Below, one piece after another: positions 45,999 to 56,883 of a stretch of DNA of 64,000 nucleotides. The position numbers were made by a program, and so were the translations under genes. Under the pieces are notes generated by a model. The model saw nothing but the letters and a program-made list of their open reading frames with translations. It was not told the origin of the DNA and ran no database searches. The stretch is from positions 124,001-188,000 of the forward strand of contig JASANG010002898.1 of assembly GCA_030248215.1 (NCBI GenBank), given 5' to 3'. This stretch comes from Enoplolaimus lenunculus. Taxonomy: Eukaryota > Nematoda > Enoplea > Enoplida > Thoracostomopsidae. How positions within the stretch are numbered: the stretch's first letter is position 1; each line of letters starts with the position of its first letter.

Positions 45999-46580
45999 AA
46001 GATCTTAGATGAAATAAAAAAATCATAAATTTTTCACATTAATCAGTTATGTACCTGTTGATATTTTTGCCACAAAAGCAAACTGCAGCTTGCGTCGAGT
46101 CGTAAATGGCACAGAACAGAACGAGAAGACTCTGGTTCAACGTGAATGACTGTTGTACCGTGTTGAATGCGTTGCAAGTCGTCTAAATCAATCTATAAAT
46201 ACGCATTTAAGTCAATTAAACTCCATGTTGTGTTCACAGCCCACGTATGAAGGTAGAGGACAAAGAGAGGGTAGGAGTGCTCATTTCATTCAAAGTTATG
46301 CCCCCTCGCAGCAAGTATTTGTAACACTCGGATTGTGTTCGCGATTGAACCTGTGATGGATTATTCTGATCCTAATTGGTGACCGTAAAACAAACAGTTT
46401 TCTAATTTTCCTCAATTCAAAACATTTTTCATTTCCTAAAATTAAGCCAACTAAAAACAAAAACGGCTTCTAAAATGTTAAAATTCAAAGTAAAATTTTT
46501 CTTTCAAAAAAACTTAACCGACAGAAAAACAAACTAAAAACTACAACATATTCAAATATTCAAACGATTCAACGACTTAC

Positions 46581-47105
46581 TTCAACCGTTTTAATCAAAC
46601 ACACACCGGGATTGTTCGCGATGGGTTGTACCGGTTTGTAGACACCAGAGTTGCGTGGCTTCATCGACAACGATTGAGACCGACCAGCTGCACCGCCGAA
46701 CAATGGTGACGCCAGCTCACCGGTGAAATCTTGATTATGCGGCGACAGTTGCCCAGGGAACGCGTTGTTGCTCGCTGTGCCAGTTGTCCTGTAACGACGT
46801 CCAGACGAGTTATTAAACAAGCGACGGCAACAACGGCGATACAAAATAAGCGGAGGGGATCCTGGCGCAGTATTGATACAATTTTTATGCGGAGGGGTGT
46901 GGCATAACGACATGGCGCGGTTATTACGAGGCAGTTTGGCGAACAGATTGTCTAAGCTGCGGCCGGCTTGCGGTTGAGTGACTAGCCGCCGTTGGGTAAA
47001 TGGTCCCTTGTAGCGTGGAGAATTAGTGTCGATTTGGACAAAGTCCCTGTCATAGTGGTTCCGAGGGGACAGGGAATGGCCAACTAAAGCGCGGTCTAGT
47101 CTCAT
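46581..47105 (-). CDS. PLCE1: PLC epsilon exon between RasGEF and PH, with possible internal start
   Basis: 175 codons on the minus strand from an ATG at 47105 to GAA|GTAAGT (phase 0). The protein begins MRLDRALVGHSLSPRNHYD and is rich in Arg, Ser, Pro and Asn (SLDNLFAKLPRNNRAM, then SPLFGGAAGRSQSLSM), probably disordered. An in-frame stop lies two codons upstream of the ATG, and an acceptor (ACTACTCCAG) lies 7 nt before it, with AACAATGA as start context. The ATG may therefore begin a shorter PLC epsilon form that lacks RasGEF. Alternatively an acceptor GCGCTTTAG with first base 47083 (phase 1) would join it to upstream exons. Exon identity is well supported; the start is not settled. Confidence 0.82.
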
Positions 47106-47397
47106 TGTTTAGCTGGAGTAGTGTTACATCTAGGTCGTCTAAAGTTTAGGTTCCGTTGAATGTATAATGTTGACTATTATACGTCTCGGATCTACAAGCG
47201 GAAACGAATACTCGGGGAACTATAGAGGGAATAGATGCCCTGCCAAAATTTGTAAACACACGAAAAAAGTATTTTCAACATTCATTTGAATAACCTTTTG
47301 GATCTTAGAGGACAAGTAAAGCTTTTACTAGGAATTATGTGTCTACAGTGGTGCATTTTCCACAATACCATGTGTCCACCAGGTGACTTTTGAGAGG

Positions 47398-47590
47398 GTA
47401 GTGTGCAGCACACTGAAGCTTTTTGTGTGCGGCGCTGTCCGGCGCCGCGCGTAAAAGCCAGTCACCACGCGGTATCGTACGTCAGTAGTTCGCGTATGAT
47501 ACCGCGCCGTGGCGCACAGTTACGGACGACGCCAGACGTCATCATGCGGTGTTCACGTTATAACTGGAGCAGCCCGGTTAATTAGACGTC
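47398..47590. mobile_element. Family J GC-rich palindrome
   Basis: GCGGTATCGTACGTCAGTAG and its inverse CGCGTATGATACCGCGCC form the arms. It is CpG-rich in an AT-rich setting. Confidence 0.65.
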
Positions 47591-47832
47591 AACATTACGA
47601 CAAAATGCGAATGTCACATAATATTGGCTTACAAATCGCTGATCTCAAGCGATCATTGTAAACAAATAGCCATGTGTCATATGATATCACTGGACATTTA
47701 TGCGAATATCACATGACGGGCCCGACGTACGTAACAAAACCTGTGAATTACTATGCGGCAAATAAACAATCGGAGCGTCAGTCCCTCGAGTTCGATCCGA
47801 GAATGTTTTGGAGAATTGTGAAATGCCCCACT

Positions 47833-47975
47833 AAGGGTTGCGCTATACTCCGTCACCCGTACGGCGCCGTCCGTCATCCACACGGAATCGTACATGAGTA
47901 ATTCGCGTACGATACCGAACCGGTGATGCATGGTGACAGACTGCGCCGTACGGGTGACGGACGATGACCAACGAC
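47833..47975. mobile_element. Family J GC-rich palindrome
   Basis: AGGGTTGCGCTATACTCCGT opens; the centre GAATCGTACATGAGTAATTC then GCGTACGATACC is palindromic; GCGCCGTACGGGTGACGG closes. Confidence 0.75.
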
Positions 47976-48126
47976 AAGTACACCGCCATCCTAATTTTTG
48001 GCATAGTCAAAAATAGTAATTTCAATATGAAATAAGTTCATTTTGAACATTGGTATGTTAAAGTCATCCCAAATAATGTAACTGACATAATACACCGCTT
48101 ATTTCAGTTGCGCACCTATATTCAAT

Positions 48127-48290
48127 CGGACCCGCGGCTAAAGGAGCGCCAGCGGACACCACACCCTCTTAGAAAACGTTTGTCTCACCCCCGAAAATTT
48201 TGGGCCCCGCTTTTAAATTTTTGGAAACCCTTTTATCTCCCTGTTAAAGCTTGTTAGTCCCATAACGAGGTAAGTTGGCTACAGGCGTGT
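48127..48290. mobile_element. Family A copy, diverged
   Basis: TCGGACCCGCGGCTAAAGGA at one end; ACGAGGTAAGTTGGCTACAG at the other. Confidence 0.6.
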
Positions 48291-48960
48291 GTGTATTCAC
48301 GCTACCTGCAGCCGTGTTGACACCAGTTTAGCCGTGGCCGAATACTGATATTTTTGTAAACTACACCTCGACGGGGCAAGTGTTGTCAATGTGATATTTA
48401 CTTTCCATAACTAGTAAAAAAACTACCATGCCTTGTAACTTATGAGCTCCGGCATGATTATACCAGCACGCCAAATTACAAAAAAAAACGATTTCAAAGT
48501 GTTTTATCTTCGACCAAAAATGAAATAATCATCCAAAAATGAAAATGAAGCGGTCAGCAGATGCCCAAAAAACCATTTTTCAAACCTCCTTGGCCCACAA
48601 AAAATGCGATACATCTACTTAAATAAAATAGGCAATTTATTTAACGAAATAACACTGTTTAAGAAGCGATTTAGAAACATCATACATTTGCAAAATTTGC
48701 CATGCGTAGAAAGTTGGTCAATCACAAGCGTATACCAGATATAAGAAACAGCGGATATATTCCTGCCGAAACTTCTGGACAGACAAGGTAAAAGCACTTT
48801 TGTCAGGATTTAAGTATGACCTTCACGATCTTCTGCGCCCGAGCAGGGTAGGCTGGGCACCTCAAAATTCCGGGGTGGTGGCCCCTTGCGATGATCAAAA
48901 AATTTCTGAAATTTTTTGTTTAAAATCTTGTTAATTGAATTGCGCTAAACTTTTGTTGAC

Positions 48961-49322
48961 GTCCGGTGCCGTCCGTAACCGTGCGTCACCGTCCGTCACC
49001 GTGCGTCACTGTACGTCGTCTGCGTCATCGTCCGTCACAGTGCGTCACTGTACGTCATCTGCGTCACCATCCGTCACAGTGCGTCACTGTACGTCGTCTG
49101 CGTCACCGTCCGTCACAGTGCGTCACTGTACGTCGTCTGCGTCACCATCCGTCACAGTGCGTCACTGTACGTCGTCTGCGTCACCATCCGTCACAGTGCG
49201 TCACCGTCCGTCACCATACGGTATCGCACGTACATTATTCACGTAGGATACCGCACGATGACGTACGGTGACGACCGACGCCAGACGGTGACGGACGGCG
49301 CCGCATGACGAGTATAGCGCCA
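48961..49322. repeat. 39-bp CGTCAC minisatellite inside a family-J palindrome
   Basis: Units such as CCGTCACAGTGCGTCACTGT + ACGTCGTCTGCGTCA repeat about six times (48985-49210). The following GGTATCGCACGTACATTATT then CACGTAGGATACCGCACG is a family-J centre, and GACGAGTATAGCGCCACCC is its end. The array looks like expansion of one arm of the palindrome. Confidence 0.85.
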
Positions 49323-50040
49323 CCCATATGGTGGGGGCTCTCATTGGAATGGTCCGCCAAATGGGGAGTATATGGGTTGGCTTCTCCAGCGCTTACGATC
49401 CTTGAGGTCAAAACCATTTTGATACTCGATTGTACTCTCTCGGAATGAAATTTAGGCTTATGGTCAAAATGAATACAAAGCCATCAAAATGCCCCATATA
49501 TGATGATAAGAGCGAACAACAATCAATAGCGAAACAAACAACTCAGTAACTGCTTGATTCTTGGTCAATTAAATAAGCAAAATCACAAAAAAATACTTCA
49601 AAAATGCAATAAAAAACAAGCAAACTTGCTAAAACCGCTTCCGCCGGGAATTCGAAATTAAATATTTGCCTGGAAACACTCGAAACTGCATTTATGGTCT
49701 CGATTTATTTATAGACTTTTGGTTTACTAAATTTGTCGCTGTCGAAAGTTGAAATTTCGTCACTCTGTTTTAAAATATATACTTTGAAAAATGGTTGTAT
49801 GAGAAAGAAAAATATTGGTGGCTTCATGCTTACAAACGGAACCAGAGAACGGGCCCTGATACAAATAATAAAATGGTACGGTCCATACCTTACAATATTT
49901 CGCTGTTAATGGCACATATATAGCATACACCACAAATTGCGTTTCATAATTTTTGCCAGCCAGCCACATCCGTCACGAATTTCAGGATGCACCACCCAGC
50001 CCACTGGTCACCCCTAAATCACTACGCGAATTTTCGGGAC

Positions 50041-50195
50041 CTGAATTCAGAAAGCAATCATCTTTGTGGTTTTTAGAGGCTGGACATATACCCAGGGCAT
50101 GTGATAAATACTTCTTATCTGCTTCGGCTTGGCAAATGGAAGATTCATGTTCAGTATTAATTTGTTCCTGACAATTTGCTCCCATAATTTCGTTT
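50041..50195 (-). CDS. PLCE1: Tentative PLCE1 linker exon
   Basis: On the minus strand a good acceptor (GACGAATTTTTCAG) opens a frame reading NEIMGANCQEQINTEHESSI, then CQAEADKKYLSHALGICP. Its single leading base completes the GG left by the 60344-60091 exon (phase 2), giving Gly-Asn-Glu. Possible donors are CAG|GTCCCG (exon end 50041) and TGG|GTATAT (exon end 50092); both leave phase 1. The frame stops at about 49982 if not spliced. The peptide is hydrophilic, Cys- and Glu-containing, with no known domain. It could instead be chance open sequence. Confidence 0.4.
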
Positions 50196-50324
50196 CTGAA
50201 AAATTCGTCCGCAAACTTAATTCTATCAGAAATACACAAAAACGATTGTTGCTTTCATTTCTGTTAAAGTATTTGACATCAGGGACGAATTATCCGGATT
50301 AATTTTCCGGCAAAATCATACCGT

Positions 50325-50575
50325 TAAGCCCTATTCACATGTGCAGGTTTTTGCTGCGAGAACTTGCAGCTGCAACTTGCACTTGCAACTTTCATCCAAA
50401 ATCCTATTCGAAAAACTTGCAGCTGCAAATAAGTCATTAAAAATTATAGTTAGGAATTTTGTTCGCATGTGTGAATAACCATGCAAGTTCACTGAATTTA
50501 TTGCAGCCGCTTTCTCATTGGCTGATAAATAATGCAAGTTCTGCGTGCAATTTGCAGATGCAATTTCTTGAAACA
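50325..50575. mobile_element. Relative of the 17056 TIR element
   Basis: AAGCCCTATTCACATGTGCA and ACTTGCAGCTGCAACTTGCA match the left end of the 17-kb element; GCCGCTTTCTCATTGGCTGA matches its interior inverted. Confidence 0.75.
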
Positions 50576-50696
50576 ATAACTTACCCTGTCAATAGTGCTT
50601 AACAGTAATATTTTGCTCTAAACGCAATGCGATCCTACATTTCATTGAACAAACTAAAATATCCTCTAATTCTTTAGTATATTTTATGGCTTTCGG

Positions 50697-51312
50697 ACTT
50701 CAGTACAGGAGTATTTTATGAAAATATGTGGTAAATATTTTTGTGTACCAGCTGTAAAAGCAGCTTGCGTTATTAATAATATCGATCTATCAAATATTTT
50801 ATGATACACTAATTAAGTATCATTTGACTAATCATTGGTTCAGGATTTAACCAACCAGATCCTTTTTACTGTACCCACCGGTACCCTGTGGTACGAGAGC
50901 GAATGTTGGAATTTTTTTAAAAAGTTGGGTTAGAAAATTTACTGTAGTGATGACAGGGGTTTATGTTAACAGACAAGAGTTCGTGTTGGTGTTTGAATCA
51001 ATAGGAGTCTATATCCCTAATTCGAGTCTAATGAATGCTATCCATGCTATGTGATGAACATTGGTTATATTGTAAAACACAGAAAATTGTTATTATTAGT
51101 TTAGGGCACATATTTTTAGGGTCGCGGCTATTTTTCATGCTTCTTTCCATTTGTATAATTTAGTGGTTGGAAAATATAAGACCTTGCCACCATGAGCAAG
51201 AGCTGTCACAGAGGGACGGGCGGGCAGCGGGCGTCCCCCGTTCAACTTTTTAACAAACATTCAAATTTTGAAAACAAAAATTGCATTAACCTTTTTTGAG
51301 GTGCTTAAGCAT
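50697..51312 (-). repeat. Right arm of the 0.6-kb inverted duplication
   Basis: Reverse complement of 33518-34142, for example ACCAGCTGTAAAAGCAGC and CTTTTTACTGTACCCACCGG. The arms sit in two different PLCE1 introns about 17 kb apart. Confidence 0.9.
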
Positions 51313-51560
51313 TTAGTTTTGTCAAATAATTTACAGCAGGGACAAATTAAGATTTGCACCGCAATGGAATGGATACTATCGGGACCACCCCTCGTAGCTG
51401 TGCCCTCAACTACTGAATTATGAAAAAACTCGACGGGTGGTCCCTACATTGGATGGGCAATAGCGTTGCGTTTAGATTTCAACGGTTTTGTACCTTCCCA
51501 CATCTAAAATTTCTTTGCCCTCCTCGAGTTGAAATTTTTTGTGGGTGATTTTGTTTCAAA

Positions 51561-51785
51561 TACACTGCAAAAAATGATGAGTCGAATTGCGTCTCTTTGA
51601 AAAAAGCTTTTCTGAACTACACAAACTGAGACAAATTCGACTCCACCAGAGTCAAATTCGGCTCACTGAGCCTCTCGGGTGAGTCGAATTTGACTGTGGC
51701 GGAGTCGAATTTGATTCAGTTTGTGTAGTCCGGAAAAGCCTATTTCGGAGGGAGTCAAGTTGACTCATTATTTTTTGCAGTGTAC
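51561..51785. mobile_element. Family C palindromic MITE
   Basis: TACACTGCAAAAAATGATGA opens and TCATTATTTTTTGCAGTGTA closes; TA flanks. Full-length copy. Confidence 0.9.
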
Positions 51786-52443
51786 AAACGTGTCAGGGTG
51801 GTTGAACTTTCGGTATTTAATAGCGTTTTGATAGGCAGTTCCGGGGCAATAGCCAGACCGTTGACAAAAAACCGATTTACTCATGCTGCGAACCAAATTT
51901 AAAAGTTTATCACAGACTTTATAAACTAAACTTTTTTTATCCAACCAATCAAATCATTAGTGTTTCGAAAATTGTTTTCCACTTAAGTGCGTCTGATACT
52001 GAAGTGGTTTCGTATTGGCTAAAATAATGTCGATGGGCGCCGGCAGAGATGTGAAAGGGTGTGCAGTTGCACACACCCCAAGATTTGTAAAACGCTTTTT
52101 TGTATATGTTAAGTATATATTTAGTAAGAAGTTAGAAAAAATTTCAGCTGCAGCAGCTAATTTAAAAATCCGTCCACTGGAATCTCTACTTGCACTACCC
52201 AAACAAACTAAATTCTGACGGCACCATTGCTAACAATCGTTTTAGGGCGCAAGAGCGGTCATTAGATTCACGGTCTTTCAGCGTCTCTTTACGTTGTTGC
52301 ATTACTCGTAGTTCTGATTATCCTTACCTAAACTTGCGTCTATAAGTTCCACCTTATTATCAGCCTATAAATCTTATTAAGCCTGCACAATTTAGGAAAT
52401 GTTTCACCCTGAAGTAGAATATCAAATCTGATTTAATTCATCC

Positions 52444-52568
52444 GACGTGAGCGCCCTATACGACTCGAGCTTAAAGCTCTTATGGCTGACTGGTGATGGT
52501 GAACGCCTCTCACTCGAGTTTCCCAGTTGGGAATCCTCGCATAAAAGTAAATCTCAGATGAAATGGAA
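52444..52568 (+). mobile_element. tRNA-containing TIR repeat, partial
   Basis: CTCGAGCTTAAAGCTCTTAT and GGCTGACTGGTGATGGTGAA match the tRNA-like core of the 41-kb copies. The termini are missing. Confidence 0.65.
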
Positions 52569-52831
52569 AAATATTAAACGAAAAGTTGTTTCATATGTAC
52601 AACAAAGATATTTCGTTTTGGGGAAGCCGAATTCATTGTATTGATGTATCATGGGCGGGGTCAAGATTTGACTTGAGGACGCTATAACCTCGTGTTTGGG
52701 CACAAGATTTTTGTCAGCGAGTGTAGTGAGCAAGAAAACTTTATTCTCTAATACAGAAAGTTATTCTAAACCCTGCAAAAGAGTCCGTTTTCCACTTTGT
52801 TCGGAGATTTCTATGGAAAATTGTGCATAGG

Positions 52832-52992
52832 CCCGCAGATAGCTCACCCTGCTACGGAGGCTACAAAAAATTTCAGGACGGGAATACAAGGGCGTTCGTT
52901 GACTTACAAGCAAGGTTGTTAATTTTCTAGGTGTGGCCAACATTGTTTTAAAGAGCCTGAGCCCTCCTGCTTCCATAGGCTACGGCCCCATG
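52832..52992. mobile_element. Family A MITE
   Basis: ATAGGCCCGCAGATAGCTCA at one end and CCATAGGCTACGGCCCC at the other; core TTGACTTACAAGCAAGGTTG. Confidence 0.8.
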
Positions 52993-53353
52993 TAAATGAC
53001 TTTTTACAGCGAACATTGGGCTGCAAACAATATTGCAACATCGTAGAATTATTAGTGCGATATAGAATGGTAAATAAAGCTCACGAAGAGATTGATTTTA
53101 GGATGCGGAACGCAGGTTCAGCACTAAACCTTAACACATAATTTTGGATTTGATCCCTATTAAGAGGTGGCATTAGTGCCACTATCCTCTTGCCATCGTT
53201 TAGTTACGCACCTCTCAAATGCTCTAATACAGACATGTGTGGCTACTTTCTTGCTGAAAGCGCAGCCAATGTTTAGTCTTGTAGCTACCGGAGGATGGTA
53301 ACGAAATTGCTACAACCGTTTCTTTATTTTACAGCGTACCCATTTGGCTTTTA

Positions 53354-53440
53354 AGCCTAAGCCTAAGCCTACGCGTAAGCGTAAGCCTAAGCCTAAGCCT
53401 AAGCGTAAGCCTAAGCCTAAGCGTAAGCCTACGCCTAAAA
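53354..53440. repeat. TAAGCC hexamer array, longest in the window
   Basis: About 14 tandem hexamers: TAAGCC with CGTAAG and TACGCC variants, beginning TTAAGCCTAAGCCTAAGCC. Flanks do not clearly show family E or F ends. Confidence 0.9.
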
Positions 53441-53527
53441 CAGCGCCTGGTATCTATACAAAGTAAGGTTTTAGATTTGTAGTTGGGTCCACAAATCAAT
53501 TAGTGTTCGAAAAGTTTGGGCAAGTTC

Positions 53528-53696
53528 AGGCCCGTGGCCAGCGCACGCTGCCAGGGGGCTAACCACTTATCAAGAGGGTAATAATACGGTTTTCGATGAC
53601 TTACAAGCAAGGTTAACTATTTTATATTTTGGCCAACAATCTTCCAGGTGGCTGATCGAGCACCCCCTGCCGCTGTCTAACTACAAGCCCGCCCTG
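53528..53696. mobile_element. Family A MITE
   Basis: CAGGCCCGTGGCCAGCGCAC opens; TTTTCGATGACTTACAAGCA is the core; CTAACTACAAGCCCGCC closes. Confidence 0.75.
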
Positions 53697-54117
53697 AACA
53701 AACGTTATCTACTAAATTTTAATGTTCCGAAACAGGGGTTATCAAGGTTTATTGAATATAAGCTTCCAGATGGATATACTAGGATCGTTTGAGATTATAA
53801 GGGAACACCAGATTTAGGAAAGCATATACATTCACCAACACCATGAATTCAAATTTAAATAAAATATAAGCTTTATAACAATTAATTTTGCACAAATTAT
53901 ACCGTTTGCACACACTGAGTATATACAAGCAGAATGTGCAAGCGATATATATTTGTTTTGAAATTTCTCGTGTGATGTGAAACAATACACACTATTGCAT
54001 GCTTTGAAACCACCGATTGTTTGTGGGCAATGTTTTTCTCGTTCGCAGGACTCGTAGTTCGCGAAACTTTTTTCTTTCATGTTTTTATGAAATAGAATCC
54101 TACACCAATTAAATTCA

Positions 54118-54328
54118 AAGAATCTGCGACAATTCGTCGCCTGACAACTTGTCACCCAACAGTGTCGTAAAGCCTATAAGTAAATCTAAGCATACTCATG
54201 AGCGTAATCATCAGCCTAAGCAGAAGCATAATGATGGCCTACAAATTTTTAATTCGATATAATTTCGGATTACAAGTTGTCGGTTGACGAGATGTCGGGC
54301 GACCGAATTGTCGTGATACCAAATTCAC
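54118..54328. mobile_element. Family E MITE with eroded TAAGCC core
   Basis: GCGACAATTCGTCGCCTGAC at one end, GACCGAATTGTCGTGATACC at the other. The core has CCTATAAGTAAATCTAAGC and GCCTAAGCAGAAGC. Confidence 0.8.
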
Positions 54329-54559
54329 AAACGTGGAAACACATACGCGGTGGCATAATATATAATTTTGGAAACACTGCTGCCAAGACCAATCCAATTG
54401 CTAATTTGTAAAATATATTTTTTCATAATTTTTTCTGTTTTGGTTTGTGTGCAAAATTTTCTGACAGCCGAATCGCCCCCCCTGGCACGCATATATACTC
54501 GAGAGATGAGGTACATATACCCATGAATTTTCTGGAAGGTCTCAAAAAAGGTACTTTAA

Positions 54560-56130
54560 CAGGCTGTACACACAAAGTAAATTGTCTTGAAATTTCAAGA
54601 CTTCTATTTTCTTAAATTTTCCAAGACATAAATGTCTTATATTTCAGACGTTTATAGCCTTAAACGTTCAAGAAACTTGTGTATTAAATGGTTAAGACAT
54701 AAATGTCTTATATTCAAGAAATTACTATTTCCAATTTATAAGATATAAATTTGATCCTTTCAAGAAACAATTGTCTTATTATGCACCATCCAGGTTATGC
54801 TGCGCTCGCCAATGTTAAAAAATGTCCATGTCATTATTATAAAGTAGCAATAAAATTACAGCTATTTCTTGCACCAAGTAATTATTTTCACACTATTTAG
54901 CTAGTATGTCGTTTCTTTGCAGTCCATTCTTAGGACATGTTCGGAAAATGGCAGGGTATTTTGACAATGTGTTATTTCTTGCACCATAATACAATTTACC
55001 AAAAAATTTGAATGTCATGCTTAAATTTGAATTTTCAAGCAAAATTTTGAAATTTTTCGGAAAAATTTGAGTTTTATCGGCAAAATTTGAATTTTCCCAA
55101 CAAAATTTGAATTTTTCCGCCAAAATTTCAGTTTTATACCAAAATTTGAATTTCGCGCCAAAACTTAAGTTTTCCCGCCAAAATTTAAATTTTCCCGCCA
55201 CAATTTGAATTTTCCACTAAAATTTAACTTTTCCCGCCAAAATTTGAATTTCGCGCCAAATTTTAAATTTTCCCGCCAAAACTTGAATTTTCCACCAAAA
55301 TTTAACTGTTCCCGAAAAATTTGAATTTTCCCGCCAAAATTTGAATTTCCCGCCAAAATTTAAGTTTTCCCGCCAAAAATTGAATTTTACCGCAAAAATT
55401 TGAATTTTCCCGCCAAAATTTAAGTTTTCCCGCCAAAAATTGAATTTTACCGCAAAAATTTGAATTTTCCCGCCAAAATTTGAGTTTCCGGGACAAAATT
55501 TGAAAAATTATAAGAAATTTTAAACTCTGCCGTTTCTAACCATTGGCCGTACAATATCCACTGTATTTTAAAAGGGTGATATTTTTACAACACTATTTTT
55601 GCCACGTCGCTTTATTTTAGGTCATTCGTTACGCTAATTACACTTTGAGTAACAAAAAAGCTTTTACTCGAACACATTATATTCAAGACTAATTTTCTAA
55701 TTTTTATGTATGTAAAAAAGTTGCTCCGTTTATATTCTTGAGAGAGTATATAAACAACCGAATTTCAAAAATATTTCGGGTTGAGCTCTGACTCCCCCAA
55801 CCTAAGTTTACGTTTTGGACGTATCTTAGGTTGTTAAATTAGGGAATTTGGTTGAGCTTAGCTCCCCATTTAGAACGCAACTTCGCTGACAAATCTTGCA
55901 AAACATGTCTTTTATTTAAGACACATTTGTCTTATATTTCAGAAATATTGTCTTAATCTTTTATGAAACAGATTCTTAAATTTAAGACATTTATGTGTTA
56001 AACATTTAAGACACATATTTCTGAAAAGTTTCCGAAACTCATGTCTTGCATTCAAGAAACATATGTCTGGAGTCTAAATTAAGATATAATTGTCTTGAAT
56101 TTAAGAAAATATTTCTTAAATATTAGAGAA
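54560..56130. mobile_element. Composite repeat of AAGACATAAATGTCTT motifs
   Basis: ACACACAAAGTAAATTGTCT lies at one side and AATGTTTTTTGTGTGCC at the other, roughly inverted. Both flanks are studded with AAGACAxAAATGTCTTA-type palindromes. The centre holds the 55-kb minisatellite. Likely a TIR element whose middle expanded; family unknown. Confidence 0.5.
54988..55505. repeat. About 20-bp minisatellite (AAAATTTGAATTTTCCCGCC)
   Basis: Roughly 25 degenerate units. On the minus strand they translate as runs of KFKFWREN, which is a repeat artefact. Larger duplications of three-unit blocks are visible at 55340-55480. Confidence 0.95.
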
Positions 56131-56571
56131 TGTTTTTTGTGTGCCGAATAACGTGAACCAGCAGCCCTCAAAAATTCTCGCGCTCGCTACACTCGTCCAC
56201 ATAAAATTTGTTCCAACAAACTATTTCCACCGGAAATAAATCCTGGCTACGCCCCTGTGTACATGTTTCTGTACCACTGTCCTCGCTACGACTTTGTTTA
56301 AATAAGCGAAAAATAAATTTCACATATTGCATTCAAATCGTTTGTGCCAAACCCGAAAAGAAAGCCATTAAGAAAGGTAAACTAGAAATTTGATACGTTT
56401 CAATAAACACGAAGCTCCGCTTGAAAGATTTACAATTTGTTATGTTTGAATTGAACAAATCAAACTCAAAGTTTCATGATTTTGAATTTAAACACAATAT
56501 TGTCATGTTAAAATTAACAAAGTACACTGTTGCCGTGTATTAATAGAAAACTGTTTTGTCTTTACGTAGAA

Positions 56572-56880
56572 AGCGTAAACTAACTTGATTTAAGCTTATG
56601 CTAATTGTAGCAGCTTTAAAGTAACTTTGTAAGTGAACTAAACTAACAGGTAGGGTTAAGCTTAAACGCATTTAAAATCTTACATATTTTTCGTTTAAGA
56701 TAAACCTAATGAATTCTTAGATACACATTAGTTCTGGGCTGCACCTGTTACTTAAATTTAAAATAAGTTTATACGTAAACTCGTGTTAAAATTAAAAATA
56801 TATTAGTCTACGTTAAACTTATAATTCTAGTTTAGTTTATCCGTCCAGCCATTTAAGTTTCACCTAAGCTAAAAAAGTGC
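56572..56880. mobile_element. TIR repeat related to 27258-27612
   Basis: TATCCGTCCAGCCATTTAAG and CTAACAGGTAGGGTTAAGCT match the 27-kb copy in inverted orientation. Confidence 0.7.
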
Positions 56881-56883
56881 TGT

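Larger units (their letters stand above)
44072..46580. other. PLCE1 intron, 2.5 kb
   Basis: A phase-0 intron holding the 28-bp array, a nested pair of family-A elements and a family-D copy. 45190-45770 and 46000-46570 have no recognised feature. Confidence 0.65.
47113..50040. other. PLCE1 intron or 5' flank of the short form
   Basis: It holds several family-J palindromes, a family-A copy and the 39-bp array at 49 kb. If the ATG at 47105 is used, a promoter might lie here, but I see no clear one. 48300-48930 and 49430-49950 hold no recognised feature. Confidence 0.5.

Noticed and set aside
48935-49271. Two overlapping plus-strand frames with SPSVTVRHCTSSA-type repeats
   Set aside because: Translation of the CGTCAC minisatellite; no splice or start context.
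53354-53440. Telomere or chromosome end
   Set aside because: The TAAGCC array is short, degenerate and flanked by ordinary intron sequence on both sides; similar blocks occur inside MITEs.
54893-55496. Minus-strand frames with KFKFWREN repeats
   Set aside because: Translation of a 20-bp minisatellite.
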